Source: Allantophomopsis cytisporea
Taxonomy: Eukaryota > Ascomycota > Leotiomycetes > Phacidiales > Phacidiaceae
Length of the DNA: 64,000 nt
Assembly (NCBI GenBank): GCA_024752435.1
Contig: CP103025.1
Location: 558,001 to 622,000, forward strand
Direction: 5' to 3'
Part shown: piece after piece, positions 45,300 through 56,925 of the stretch
How positions within the stretch are numbered: the first letter of the stretch is position 1
Layout of the letters: every line of letters begins with the position of its first letter
The notes under the pieces: model-generated
Databases searched by the model: none
What the model was told of the DNA's origin: nothing
What the model saw: the letters and a program-made list of their open reading frames with translations, nothing else
Made by a program: the position numbers and the translations under genes

Positions 45300-48214
45300 A
45301 TGCCTCGAGAAAGAAAGGCACCGGGGATTGCGCGGCCGGCTACCAGTGCAAAGGGAAGACACAGGCTACGCACTCGTGAGAATGTAGGTGGTAGACCAGC
45401 TGCAGCACTCGTTGCCAAACTGGATGCCCCAAAGATATCAAAACATAAGACATACTTCGAATTCGCGGAGAATGCAGACAAGAAAAAGAAGCTCGAAGTC
45501 GAGGTAGGAAGATTGTAAAGGATATGAGCTAGGTGAACATGGGTACTAAAACTCGTCAAGGTCACCGACAAGAAAGAAGCACCACCTGGCTTTACTTTCG
45601 TGCCCTTCGGCAATCCGGAGTTGACATCTGCATGCAAGGAAATCTCCCGAGAAAATGAAGCTATGATCTTCATTGTCTCTGTAAGTTTACAACTTCTTCT
45701 GTCATGAAGATGAGCTGACGAGGGCCTTTAGGACAAGAAGGAGACCAAACAACACATATCAGATCATGTTCACCGACTAGGATATCACTTTCGAAGCACA
45801 ATTGTGGAACAAGCTAGTATTGCACTCGGCGGCATACAGACTATAAAGAATGCATCAGGATATGAACTACGATCACAAGCACAGCGAACCCAAGATATTG
45901 GGGATCCCATACCAGACACACAGGACGAGATTAACGCACAAGCAGATGGTGCTATTAGAGATTTGTTCCCCCGCATTCCGAATACAGATCGCGAAATGAT
46001 CATTCAACATGCCTTTCAAAAGGTGAGTTAGTACATCATAGACTTACGTATCTAATGTCTTGCAGGGTGCTGTTTTCATGGGGAAGCCTGTTGTCGGTTT
46101 ACAAAAAGAACTCACATTGTCCAGGCGAGTTCAACTGGCTGTGATTGCACATGTCCGACATACCCATACAAGATATGACAAACTTTTGCGCGAGACAGAC
46201 TGGGCCACCGCTAGAGCAATGGTTGAACCTGTCTGCCTTGACATCATTGTCAAGTGGCGTGGAGATGAAGAGACCGGCCGCGATCAACTGGATGAAGTCC
46301 TCCGGGAAGTCGTGGTCATCTCTGACTCCGAGGACAGCGACGATGAAGATGGAGATGCCGATGAGAGCTCTTCTGATGATGTACAAGAAATTCGTGCACC
46401 ATATATTGGATTATTACCAAGTTTGGATGACGCTCGCGACCAGCAAAGGCTTCCACAGTCTCAAGCTTATGTCACGCCAAATATGCAACACAATCATCAA
46501 CCAGAAATCAATCCTACTAACAAAAACAACAGACCAGGAACCAAATCAAATGGAAAGAAGTTGAGTCGTAGACAAGCCAAAAAGGCAAGGGTTGCTGAGC
46601 GCAAGGGTTTCAAGCGGTACAGAGCTTGGAATGAGGCCCTGAGTCGGCAAAAACAAGCTCCAATGGACCTTGATAATCCGGAGAATCAACCTCACCTTCA
46701 ATCCATGCAAACAGCCAAAGGAGAAGGGTATCCCAACAACCGAGAGAGTTTTCTAGTATCTACAGGGACTGGCCGCCAACATACTGCTGGAAGTTCTTAT
46801 CCGCTGGTCCCATTTAGTGCTGGACAGAGCCGGCATCATCCAGCTCATGCCAATCCTTTAATGGAAGCCAATCATATGACAAAGGTAATAGTTCCTGCTA
46901 GAGTGCAACCTGAGCATCCATATACTAGACAACCTGTCCGCTATGTACAAGACTCACATGGGCCTTCGCAACATCCTACTGAGTTATCTCGAAGACCAAA
47001 CCCTTATCTTGAACAAAGAAAGTCACCTGGAATTCCCCCTTTGCAAGATTTGCTTGTCCCTTCTATTGAGAAGGGACCATCAGAAGGTACAGTGATTTTT
47101 ACAACTCGGGAACCGTACTCGATGTATGATGAAAGGCGACCTATTCTGGATCACCATGGGCATCCTACACCTGTGTATATCAAATCAGGACAAGCGGAGC
47201 CGGATGAGTATGCTGATAGGAATGGCATTTGCTACAAGCGTCAACGAATTGCTAATGGTAATGATATATCAAGAATGGCAATTCGTGACGGTTCTATCAT
47301 GGCACCTATCAGAGACAATCGTCGTGAGGTTTCCCCGCAACATCATATACGACATACTACTGTTCGTGATAATCCTGTGTTTGTGGACTTAACTCATAGC
47401 CCGCAGCGGGCGGCTTATCCATATGATAGAGGCCAGCGTGAACAGCCACGTTTTGCTGGAGCCGTACCGTCATTTGGTGACCCAAGAGCGCCTGCAATAC
47501 CTCCTGCAAGACTGCAGAGGGAGCATCATGAGATGGACTCACACCGTGCTAGTTATGCTCCAAGTCATACTGCCCGAGATCCTTTGCTACCGCATGTCAT
47601 AGCTCGTGAAAACACGAGACCTGGTGATGAATGGCAGAATAGAGGACTTGTTCTCAGACAACCACCTCACCATCAAGACGTTCCTACCACTCGTGTCATT
47701 ACTGCAACAAGTACTCGTCCAATGGAGCGCATTTCTGGTGGCATACCTTTGGATCAGGGTTTTCATTCATCATCTCATCGTAGTGCCCCCGGCCCTGTAA
47801 GCAATAGTCGTGTCGAGATACACCCTGAAGATCCTCGCTATGTGCGAGAAACTGGATTTGTGCGTGAAGCACACCAGCACCCTAATGGATCTGGACGCGA
47901 CTTGCATGAGTCCTCCAGGCGGCCAGTCTCTCCAGGAAGGCCTGTATTCAGAGTTCCCACAGGTTACAACCCGAATGAGGGAGTACCGTAAGTTTGAATC
48001 CTTAACGTCTTGCCTCTGAAAGCTAAAGTGATGTTCTAGACAAACCAGGCTTTATGAGCATCAGAAGCATCTACCGATTTATGATGCTCCCCCACGAGGA
48101 GTTGTCCCAATTAGACGACACCCCGACAATTCGAATCTTGACGGCTACAGAGGAGCTGAGTATCCGCGATCATCGGCGCAGGTCCCACGAAGAGATGTTG
48201 TCGTCCTTGATTGA
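45300..48214 (+). CDS. DUF2293 domain protein with long disordered tail
   Basis: Five exons: 45300-45503, 45561-45680, 45732-46022, 46066-47987 and 48040-48214. All introns are GT-AG and in phase, giving 903 residues. Residues 1-205 read continuously across three introns (VTDKKEAPPGFTFVPFGNPEL, then HRLGYHFRSTIVEQA). The DUF2293 core follows (about 185-290): FPRIPNTDREMIIQHAFQ, then LSRRVQLAVIAHVRHTHTRY and TARAMVEPVCLDIIVKWR. The domain is known only as a conserved fungal unit; its function is unknown. The remainder is low in complexity, rich in Pro, His, Arg and Gln, with a basic patch (GKKLSRRQAKKARVAERKG) that could be a nuclear signal. The last exon is placed by phase; other frames there end sooner. 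Confidence 0.85.
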
Positions 48215-48698
48215 GAATTCAGCACTACTCGGATAGTGTTATGATTATATGCATAAATACTTGCTTAAGAAGAACAGAAGAATAGGGAAATTAATAAATT
48301 CAGTGGAGGTCATGAGTGTATAAGGGTCGTCAACATGTTGGCGCATTGACAGTTTTGAGAGGGCTTACACGTATGGCGTACAGGCTTTGGCATACTGCAT
48401 TTTGGAAGGAACCGGTTATTTGGATGTACGTTGTACATGGCATGAGTAATTTCGTGACTGGATCATATGGGTAGGAAGCATAGCGTTGGCGTTTGGTATC
48501 CGTTCAGCTCGCGCTGAACCAATTATGAAAGTCCAAGACGGGACTTGATTGCTGTTTTCTATAGACCAGAGTAACAGATTCAACAATGGCTCTGTCAAAA
48601 TTCCAACCTTTTAACTTGTGATACCTTGAACCTTGAAGTTAAAAGCTTTTAAATTATTATTTTTTACACGATTACACATTATACATAAACTTCCAAGC
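48215..48698. other. Intergenic between convergent genes
   Basis: 3' regions of the DUF2293 and coiled-coil genes; AT-rich, no gene seen. Confidence 0.5.
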
Positions 48699-49701
48699 TC
48701 AATGATCATGCCGATGCGATGGAATCGACGAAACAGATTCTCTAAACCGCTTCCTCTTCGCCTTAGCTTTCTGATCAAGTAAAGCCCAATCGGCTTTCCA
48801 ATTGCTGATACTCTCCGTCAACTCACGGTCAATGTCTGCTGGCATATATGGCATGCACTGCACCTCCAGTGCCTGCATCTGCAGTCTCAAAAAAGAAAGT
48901 TCTGCTTGGTTTTCTTCGAGATCTGCATCTCTGGACATGAAAGTTAGTGGTTTGGCATCAAAACTGAGAGAGAAAGCCCAGATAGTCTGCTTGGTTTGGC
49001 AGGATGGTAGGACTTACTGCTCTTCAATCTGCCGCTCTAGTTCTACAATACGTTGCGCGGCCTTTTCGGCGCGGCTGATTAGGAGGGAGTGAATATGCTG
49101 CCGTGGGCATTAGAGGCTTTCTTAAATGTATCATGGGATATATTTGATGAAAGATGCTGCAACTTACAGTTGTTTCCTCTTTTCGCTCCTGGAACTCGGA
49201 GACGGCTCTGTTGAGGTTGGCCAGTAAATCGGCGGCTTCTTGAGAAATTTTGATTGCGTCTTCGGGCTTGAAGCGATTTTTGGGTACTGTTTCCACTTCT
49301 GCGATTTTGGTAGATGGCTCGCTGAAGAGCTTTCGCCGAGGTGGCGGAGGCGATATTGAGAATTGCATCGAGTCGTCCTTGTTGAGTTCTGGGCTCATGG
49401 TAAAGCTTCGCATACTTCTTAGGCTTCTCGCGGGTCGCAGAGTCCTCTGCTTGCTGCGGAATATGGTCTCCATGTCGTCGACACGTTTGTGAAGCGATGT
49501 GAGACTGCTGTTGTCGAGGTGATCTTCGTCTTGAAGACGCTGGACTAGGTCCGTGAGTCTTTCTAGCAGGACTTCTTTGTTGTCCTGTGCTACATCTTGC
49601 TCTGGTGATGACCCTGTTGGAGAGGCAATTGATGGCGATGTTGAAAACGTCCTTTGGAAACCTGGCGATCGAGGCATTATACCAAGGAAATGGAGACTCA
49701 T
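48699..49701 (-). CDS. Coiled-coil protein, function unknown
   Basis: Three exons, 49701-49168, 49097-49018 and 48930-48699, with GT-AG introns, give 281 residues; a second Met nine residues in (49677, MPRSPGFQRTF) is an alternative start. A Ser/Pro-rich leader (to about 55) is followed by helical stretches with heptad character: EVLLERLTDLVQRLQDE, then KISQEAADLLANLNRAVSEF, then RAEKAAQRIVELERQIEEQ and ENQAELSFLRLQMQALEVQ. The middle carries Arg/Ser-rich sequence that could be phosphorylated. The C-terminus is basic (KAKAKRKRFRES). Such layouts occur in fungal spindle pole and septum proteins, but I cannot name a family. Divergent from trpE. Confidence 0.75.
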
Positions 49702-50121
49702 GGTGAGTGATGGGTGGCGCCACGTGAAAAATTATCAGCACATGCTCGACTCGATATTAATGAGTTTGGCAGGTACAGAGACAAGTACACCCCCTACAGT
49801 TTTTGCGTAGAGTGAAATTGACCTTGTAATTAACGACTTAGAAAAGTGATGAATCTACTGTCTGCAGTACAAAAATACTATGATGGTGTTGAGAGCCCCG
49901 AAAGTGGTTAGTGATTAAGAGCAACGCCCGGAGATCGGCAGAATGTTTTGGCGACTAGGATAAATTATGTTGTATGACTGATAGTATTGTTCTCTTTATC
50001 CACTCAGTTTAAACTACAAAATTAAAGCGCATATATACCACACCTGGGACTTGTGACTCAGTCGACCAGACATTCAATTTTGCTTTGAATTTCGACCGAA
50101 AACACAACCAGTTTTCTCACA
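49702..50121. other. Divergent promoter of the coiled-coil gene and trpE
   Basis: 420 bp with a GCN4/CPC1-type site near the trpE start (separate entry). No other motif stands out. Confidence 0.45.
50054..50060 (+). promoter_or_regulatory. CPC1/Gcn4-type general-control site TGACTCA
   Basis: A perfect TGACTCA (consensus TGASTCA) 62 bp upstream of the ATG of the anthranilate synthase gene. General amino-acid control by CpcA/Cpc1 through such sites is established for tryptophan genes in Neurospora and Aspergillus. It is close to the ATG, so it may lie at or below the transcription start; the role is inferred. Confidence 0.55.
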
Positions 50122-51853
50122 ATGGCAGGCGGTGTACGATGATTCACTACTCGCGAATTTCAAGACGCCTAGCTAATGTTGTCATAGGACCATATTCAAC
50201 CCTCCTTGGAGACTGTCCACGAGGTTCTTTCGAAAACCGAGGGACAAGCTGTCAAGCCAAATCTAGTACCTCTCTACGCACAAATATCCTCCGATCTCAT
50301 TACTCCTTCCGCCGCATACCTCAAGATCTCATCAGGATCCAAGTCACAACAGTCCTTCCTTTTTGAAAGTGCAGCTACCGAGCGAGTCGGAAGATACAGT
50401 TTCGTTGGCGCAGGACCAAGAAAGGTCCTCAAGACCGGAGCAGGCCATGGCCCAGAGACAGATCCACTGCCTGCATTGGAGGAGGAATTATCGAAATTCC
50501 GCGTCGCACATGTCCCAGGACTTAACCTTCCTCCGCTGACGGGAGGCGCTATTGGATATGTCGGCTACGACTGTGTGAGATATTTCGAACCAAAAACCGC
50601 GAGAGATATGCAGGACCCTCTTGGAGTACCGGAATCGCTGTTTATGCTTTACGATACCATTGTCGCATTTGATCGATTCTTCGGTGTCATAAAGGTTATT
50701 TCATACCTGCAAGTGCCAGAATCTAAGTCACAAATTGAGGCCGAATACGAAAAGGCACGCAGAGTAATCGAAGAGGTTGTTGATGTCCTTTTGTCACAAG
50801 ACACACCACTACCAGAGCAACCACCGATCAAGCTCGATCAACACTACACCTCGAACATCGGCCGTGAAGGCTACGAGGGCCATGTAAATGGTCTTAAGAA
50901 GCACATCACCAACGGAGATATCATCCAATGCGTACCGTCTCAACGCTTCGCTCGTCCAACTTCCCTTCACCCATTCAATATTTACCGCCACCTTCGAACA
51001 GTCAACCCCTCCCCCTACCTCTTCTACATCGACTGCGGCGACTTTCAAATTGTCGGCGCCTCTCCCGAACTTCTCGTCAAAGAAGAGGAAGGTAGAATCA
51101 TCACGCACCCTATTGCAGGTACCGTGAAGCGCGGCAAGACGCCCGAAGAAGATGAGGCCCTTGCTGAAGAGCTGCGTAGCTCATTGAAGGACCGTGCAGA
51201 GCACGTCATGCTGGTCGATCTCGCGCGCAATGACATCAACCGCGTATGCGACCCTATTACTACCCGTGTCGATCGTCTTATGGTCGTTGAGAAGTTCAGT
51301 CACGTGCAGCATCTTGTCTCGCAGGTGTCTGGTGTCTTGCGCCCTGGCATGACGCGTTTCGACGGCTTCCGCTCTATCTTCCCTGCCGGTACCGTTAGTG
51401 GTGCACCAAAGGTTAAGGCTATGGAGTTGATTGCTGAGTTCGAGAAGGAGAAGCGAGGTATTTATGCTGGTGCCGTAGGATACTTTGGCTACGGCGGGCT
51501 TGATGCCGAGGGAATCCTTAAGGAAGGGGCTATGGATACGTGTATTGCGTTGCGAACGATGATGGTGAAGGATGGCATTGCTTACTTGCAAGCTGGTGAG
51601 TCTCTAAGATATCCGCGTAAAAGGATGAAAGCTAACGTAGACAGGTGGTGGAATCGTTTTCGACTCTGACCCCTATGATGAGTGGATGGAGACCATGAAC
51701 AAGCTCGGCGCCAACATGCAGTGCATTAGCTCCGCTGAGCAAATCTACTTGCAAATCCAGGATTCTAAGAGTAGGAAGAACAGTCTGGCGAATACGGAGG
51801 CTCTGACTACCTCGTCGAAACAGAAGGCTCACATAGATCTCGCGGCAGGCTAG
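50122..51853 (+). CDS. trpE: Anthranilate synthase component I
   Basis: Three exons: 50122-50133 (12 nt, coding MAGG), 50188-51595 and 51645-51853, giving 542 residues. The first exon is accepted because it is the only nearby ATG that joins in phase, across a 54-bp GTACGA..CATAG intron. The chorismate-binding family motifs are complete: the N-terminal regulatory stretch FLFESAATERVGRYSFVG, GYVGYDCVRYF, PSQRF, IVGASPELLV, HPIAGTVKRG, HVMLVDLARNDINRV, SGAPKVKAMELI, GAVGYFGYGG and IALRTMMVKDGIAYLQAG. It converts chorismate to anthranilate using ammonia from the glutaminase subunit, which in fungi lies in a separate trifunctional gene that is not in this window. Tryptophan feedback is expected through the FES..S element. 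Confidence 0.95.
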
Positions 51854-52218
51854 AAACAGAAATCTTCGATAGTTCATAAAGAAGCCTCTAATCTCTGAAA
51901 GAAAAAAAGAAAAGAAAAAACATGCTTCGTTGGCCGAAGTGCTATTTGGAAATGTGGTAATGTCGTGCTTTTTTGAGTCTTACTCAGTGATGCCATCCTC
52001 GAATCTCGATGACTACGCATAAATACATGCGCATGTGCTTTTTAATCCCCAGCCGCCGAGCATTTCACAATATTCTGCTCTGCACAGCTTCTGCCTTCTG
52101 CAACTCAGCTAAGAACTGACAAAGTCCCTTTCTACCCTGATTCATCTCCAGCAAAAAAAAAGCAAGCCTTATCTCCTCTTCTCCACCCAACCCCTCACTA
52201 AACCCTACCTGTCGAAAT
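51854..52218. other. Intergenic between convergent trpE and lsm1
   Basis: 3' regions; purine run AAAGAAAAAAAGAAAAG near 51900. No gene seen. Confidence 0.5.
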
Positions 52219-52986
52219 CTAAAGCACAACCTCCGCCTCGCCCTCAAAGCCCATAGCAAACAACTTGCGCTGTCTCTTCTTGTCGTTTCTCTTCTTCTCA
52301 ATCTTCTCCTCCCTGGCCAGCGCATGCACCTTCTCGATTGGCGCGAGCTCGTATCCAGCCGGCACCACGTCGTCGCGGTCCAAGTCAATCTCGCCCAGTA
52401 GCAGCACGTTCTCACCGCGCACCAGGAATACACCGCGTGGGATGTCTGCGTAGATGAGGTGCTTAGGCAGGAAAATGCGCTCAGTTGTTGATTGTAGGAC
52501 CAGATTTGCTGGGAGGGGATTAGGAATACCGTCGGCATAAGAATAGGAGGGGCACATATGTGATATGTGACTCGGAGTGAATGGAGATGGGATGCAGTAG
52601 ATGTGGATACAGGGGAATGTGCCCAATGAGTAATTTGTACATGGGAGCTCACTCACCGAATTGATCCCACGATCTCAACACACCAATAAGTTTCCGCCCA
52701 TCGCGGAGCGACACCATGAGTTTCTCTGCATGCCGTTCGTCAGCATCTTACCCCACGCCATAACCATCCCAGAAAAAAGCACCACATAGCATCGCAATGT
52801 GTGCGCTCTCTACTCTCATCGTAGGGAAAGGCAGCTGGGAAAGGGATACGCACTATCAGTCAGATCGAGCAGTTGCGCTGCAGTTGTGAACATCTGCGGT
52901 GGAAGCTGCGGTTGCGGAGGCAGCGGGGCCGGGCCCAGCGCACCAACTGGAGGTGGAGGGGCGTCTTGTAGAGTGAGGTTTTCCAT
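52219..52986 (-). CDS. lsm1: U6/decapping Sm-like protein LSm1
   Basis: Three exons: 52986-52854, 52725-52657 and 52508-52219, all GT-AG, 163 residues. The splice choice for exon 2 (GATA|GTGCGT to CAG|AGAAAC) is fixed by the family sequence DLTDKKLMVSLRDGRKLIG. Sm1 motif: DGRKLIGVLRSWDQFANLVLQ. Sm2: GVFLVRGENVLLLGEID. The N-terminus is Pro-rich (about 40 residues) and the C-terminus basic (EKIEKKRNDKKRQRK). LSm1 is the subunit that marks the cytoplasmic LSm1-7 ring with Pat1, which promotes decapping of deadenylated mRNA. The Pro-rich extension and the basic tail are longer than in yeast (172 with a different layout). Confidence 0.92.
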
Positions 52987-54024
52987 GGCTGAGGTATTAA
53001 GCAGTACTCGTATATCGTGAGATGGGATGGAGGTAGCTCGTTCGGCTTCGTGTGTGGTCGGTCTATCGGTGTTTTGTCGTATGGTCTCGCCAATCCATTA
53101 CGCGGTTGGCTGGGCGGATGCTTCGTTCGTTGCGCTGTGTGCCTGGTGGTACTGGGCAGAAGTGCGTGAGAGTTCTTGAGCTGGACTTGCACGAGGGACA
53201 CGAACGTGCGAATACAATCCGTGTGACGCCAACGATGTTGTAGATCGCGCTAGACTTTTCTTATCGGCACGTGCCTGGTATCGAGGGTGAAGAAAGATGT
53301 TTGAGCTTTGGAGGGGTTCGCGCTCGCACAAGATACACAGCATCATCATCACAGCTGGGCATTGTTGACTGAAACCCCTACAAAATCTTTACCAGTGCCA
53401 TAGTTCTATACTATTCACAATCTTTGGCATTGGGAAAGAATCCATGCTTTTCTACTCTATACTCACAGAAATCTTATAGAGTCATTTATCAATCTTCCAA
53501 TTGAATATGTGAGGCTGGTTTGAGAATGCCTTCATCTACCCTTCTCATCCAAATAGTGCCCTACCATGCTCCCTTTTATTCTATGATGCCCTCATATCCA
53601 TAACGCCAATCGCATATGCTGGATGCAAATTACAAGACTAATAGGTAGTTGTCGGATCAAATTTGTAAAGTCGAAAGATCAAAAGAGCCTGCCGTTAGAA
53701 AGGAAAACAGCCAGCCCTCGATTCTCGAACCCTTTGGTGTTTGCCGTCTAGGTAACGTACACTGTACCACAGCGCATGAAATTCAGAAAAGAGGAAGTGT
53801 AACACGCTCGAATAATATCGACATTGCGTTCCGAAAAGAGGAGAGGTTCATATAGGAGAAACAGGAATTTTGTAAGAGATAGTCAGGTGAAGCGCACCCG
53901 GTATTCGAAGTTTCCAGACCATAGTCTGAAGCTCTCCGTCGTAGAGGAGGCAGAGTAGCAACAGACTTCAAAACTTTTTGTTGTGAAAAGGCACTGGAAA
54001 GCAGCAACACCGGGTCGCTGTAGA
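52987..54024. other. Intergenic, lsm1 promoter and Nudix gene 3' region
   Basis: About 1 kb. Short minus frames (52860-53201, 53098-53352) overlap the lsm1 leader and are shadows. No repeats noticed. Confidence 0.45.
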
Positions 54025-54588
54025 CTACCGCTGCATAGTACAGCGCTTTAGAGCCTCCAACAACTCCGGGCGAGCTTGTAACTCTTCCTCGGCCTCGGCG
54101 AAAGTGCTCCATTTCCGATTTCTCTTCTCCCTCTCGGGCCACTCCGACTCTTCCTTGGTGACGGTGACCTCGTAGAACTGGTACAGAGCTTTTGGCGCAT
54201 CCTTCGAAATTTGTTTTGCCGTGCGCGTCTCCGTGATCTGGCCCAGATCGCGACTGATGGTGCAGATTATACCGGCCTCTTCCCACGCCTCGCGCTGCGC
54301 AGCCTCGGAGCAGCTCTCATCGGACTCCCAGCCGCCCTTAGGCAGCACCCAGCTCGACCGCTTTGTTGACTGGATCAAAAGAACTCGAGACTTGTCGGCG
54401 TTGAGAGGGACTACGCCCGCTACCAGGCGTTCGCCGTTTTCGCCGTATCCTGGATGAGAGCAGGAGGGTGAGCAAGAGAGCATTTCATTTCCAGCACTGA
54501 CGAATTATGCGATGCGTGCAAGGGGATTGGCGAACTTACGTTGCTTCGTCCTACCAACGCGAGACTCCATGGAGCGATTCGCCGCCAT
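54025..54588 (-). CDS. Nudix hydrolase, diphosphoinositol phosphatase-like
   Basis: Exons 54588-54540 and 54449-54025, GT-AG intron, 157 residues. It starts MAANRSMESRVGRTKQ and reads across the intron into RYGENGERLVAGVVPLN. The Nudix box is complete: GGWESDESCSEAA then REAWEEAGI, with the two glutamates of the REXXEE core for metal binding. WVLPKGGWE before the box and the size match the Aps1/Ddp1 (DIPP) group, which cleaves diphosphoinositol polyphosphates and diadenosine polyphosphates. A C-terminal acidic helix (AEAEEELQARPELLEALKR) is typical. Substrate choice is inferred from the group. Confidence 0.88.
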
Positions 54589-55207
54589 GATGAAGACGAT
54601 GCTTCACCTTGAGTGGTGTTGAGCACACTGGAATTGTGTTACGAAGAGGAATTGGGGGGAATTGGGAGGTTGTTGGTCAGTGGTTTCCCTTTCCCTCTTT
54701 CCCTATGCCCTCTGCCCGCTAGCAGTTGGCTCTAGGAGTGACTTTGAGAGCCTGATAATTATTCGCTTCGACGCTTTGTGCCTCTGCTCACTTTGTGCCT
54801 TTTAGTTTGGGTGCGGGAATCGGTAATAAGGTGTTACTAAGGATCGATCGGGACTTGCGTTTTTAGTTTCGTTGCTTTTTGATTTGACACTGAAGATGGA
54901 CGTGGGCGGTTTGGATGTATGAGTAAGTGAATAGATGTAGTGGTAGGAGTCATCCACGAAGAGGGAGATGACTTTTTATTACTTCAAAAATGGACGCTTT
55001 ATTTCCGAGTGATTAGACAAAACGAGGCAAGGCTAGACAGTATTGTAAGGTCAAGGTCAGGGTGCATCAAGTGGCGGTTGAAATAATAAATACCATAGAC
55101 AATAAGGTAGGATGAAGGGAGAAGGGAGAGGTGAAGGGTAGGACAGGCAATGTAGGAAGAGGAGGAAGTGAGCAAGTAAGGCGAGGTACCTTGAAGTACA
55201 CCTTTGA

Positions 55208-55349
55208 AGTAGTAGAGGTAGAGGTAGTAGTGGCGGTAGTAGTGGTGGTAGTGGTAGTGGTAGTAGTAGTGGCGTCGGTGATGGTGTTGGTAGTAAAAGC
55301 AGCAGTAGTAGGAGGAGGAGGAAGAGGAGGAGTAATAATAGTAGTAACA
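55208..55349. repeat. GTA/GTG trinucleotide repeat, compound
   Basis: Imperfect GTAGTG units interrupted by GGC and GGT, passing into GCAGTAGGAGGA and ATAATA. It generates long Leu/Tyr-rich (minus) and Val-rich (plus) spurious frames. Confidence 0.9.
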
Positions 55350-55976
55350 AGTTCTAGGCACTCTAAGTACTTTACTTTTCAAATAAACTACTACTCTCCT
55401 CAAGTAGTATTAATTATATAGACAATGTAATTAAGGAGGGTAAGTAGAGAAGGGTACGCAAGGTAAACCAATTCTTAAGGTACTAATTAACTAAAAAGAT
55501 AAGGATATAACTAAGTATAAAGCACCTACTTTCGTTTTTCCCGATGTCTGACTTGGCTCAGGGTCAATCACAGGCCACAATTATCTACACAAAAATATAG
55601 ATCATCTATCATAGTATAAAGAGAACCTCCATTTGCTTTCGATATTAGTCCTCTGCAGAAATACTACTTCTTCAGATGAGCCTGAGGATTTCCCGAAACC
55701 ATTAAATGTTACCCAGCACCTATTAGTAAAGGGGAGGGTTTTGATGGGATGACAAGGGGATGTGAGTTATTAGAGTATATCAAGATGGTAAAGATGGTCC
55801 AAGAACATTTCGAATTCTCACAGCTATCATAGTAAAATTGGGTAACTCCTCTAGCCAGTGTTGAAAAGGAATATAAGTTGCAACAAAGATGTAGTTAATC
55901 AAAGAATAGACCTCAGCATCACAGGATGTTCGTGAAGCAAGATTTCTATTCAACGTATAACGGCATTGTCAATTAG

Positions 55977-56081
55977 TTAACAGAATTTCATGTCCTACCA
56001 AAATTGAGCTTCTCCGACGGTGATGCATGGGAAGCATTCAATGAGCAGTTCTTCTCTGGGGATGCATCAAGGAAGAGTTGA
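55977..56081 (+). pseudogene. Coding-like fragment, possible relic exon
   Basis: After a TTAG that could be a splice acceptor, 34 codons read LTEFHVLPKLSFSDGD, then AWEAFNEQFFSG and DASRKS before TGA. The composition is that of a soluble protein, but the neighbouring sequence in all frames is broken by stops. It is either a degraded exon or chance. Confidence 0.25.
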
Positions 56082-56667
56082 ACTTTATATGTCTGCATCG
56101 CCCTGGTACACCACGCAATCGTGCACTCTAGACCAAGATTCGCATTCTTCTATATGGTCTTTCCCGTGAGATATTTCCTTCAGTTTCTCCTGAAGGACCG
56201 CCATGTATGCCATGACAGATCCTGAACTGTCCAAGCCACTCTATATTCAAAGCTTGACTGTTTAGAAGCCGGTTGAGCCAGCAAATTTGGCAGGAATGAG
56301 TATGACGAGGGAGGTAACAGTTCTATTTCATGGAATGAGTGATTCATTGATTGCGGGTGAGAACACGTTCTCATATTTAAGTTGTGAAAGCTTGCGAAAA
56401 TAACCTATACCAGCAATCACTCGATACTTGCCTCATGTATTCCTGTAGTTTCCACAGCAATGGAGAGGTTGAAGAAGATCTACGAGTTCGTCCTGTAAAT
56501 TTCACATCATATAGCCTCATATCATAGGTATGGACCGAAGGCCACAGCACTTCGTAAAAGTACAAATAGAATGACAAACGTCGTGTGTCTCTGTAGAGTT
56601 CCCTATCCTTTGACCTGAGAAATTTCAGTTATTCTTATACTGCAGGAGGCTGCAGATAGAGTTTCAA

Positions 56668-56925
56668 ATGCTAAGCCTTCTCGAAGACTCGGATATCACC
56701 CTATTTTGGTCATTTAGAAGATACCAAGGAGTCTGGACAGAAGATAGCAATACATCAGTCCCCAGATACTCAGAGACAGAGCGCGAGGAGAATGCCATCA
56801 TCCCCGACTATGGCAACGGAAATTTCCAAGATGATTTCGATTTTGATCTGCCTTTAACGATTGCACGACCAAGCCAACTATTCGAGATATTTCGGCAAAC
56901 ACTTAGTGGAAAGCAGGCTCTGTAG
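56668..56925 (+). pseudogene. Coding-like fragment with protein-like C-terminus
   Basis: 85 codons from an ATG to TAG, with a middle stretch (REENAIIPDYGNGNFQDD, then FDLPLTIARPSQLFEIF) that looks like a real C-terminal domain rather than random sequence. Upstream sequence is broken, so it may be the last exon of a decayed gene, or a gene with exons I could not connect. No family recognised. Confidence 0.3.

Noticed and set aside
53783..54286. 167-codon minus frame overlapping the Nudix gene
   Set aside because: Different frame from the clear Nudix exon; composition not protein-like.
54999..55403. Leu/Tyr-rich and Val-rich frames
   Set aside because: Produced by the GTA/GTG trinucleotide repeat.
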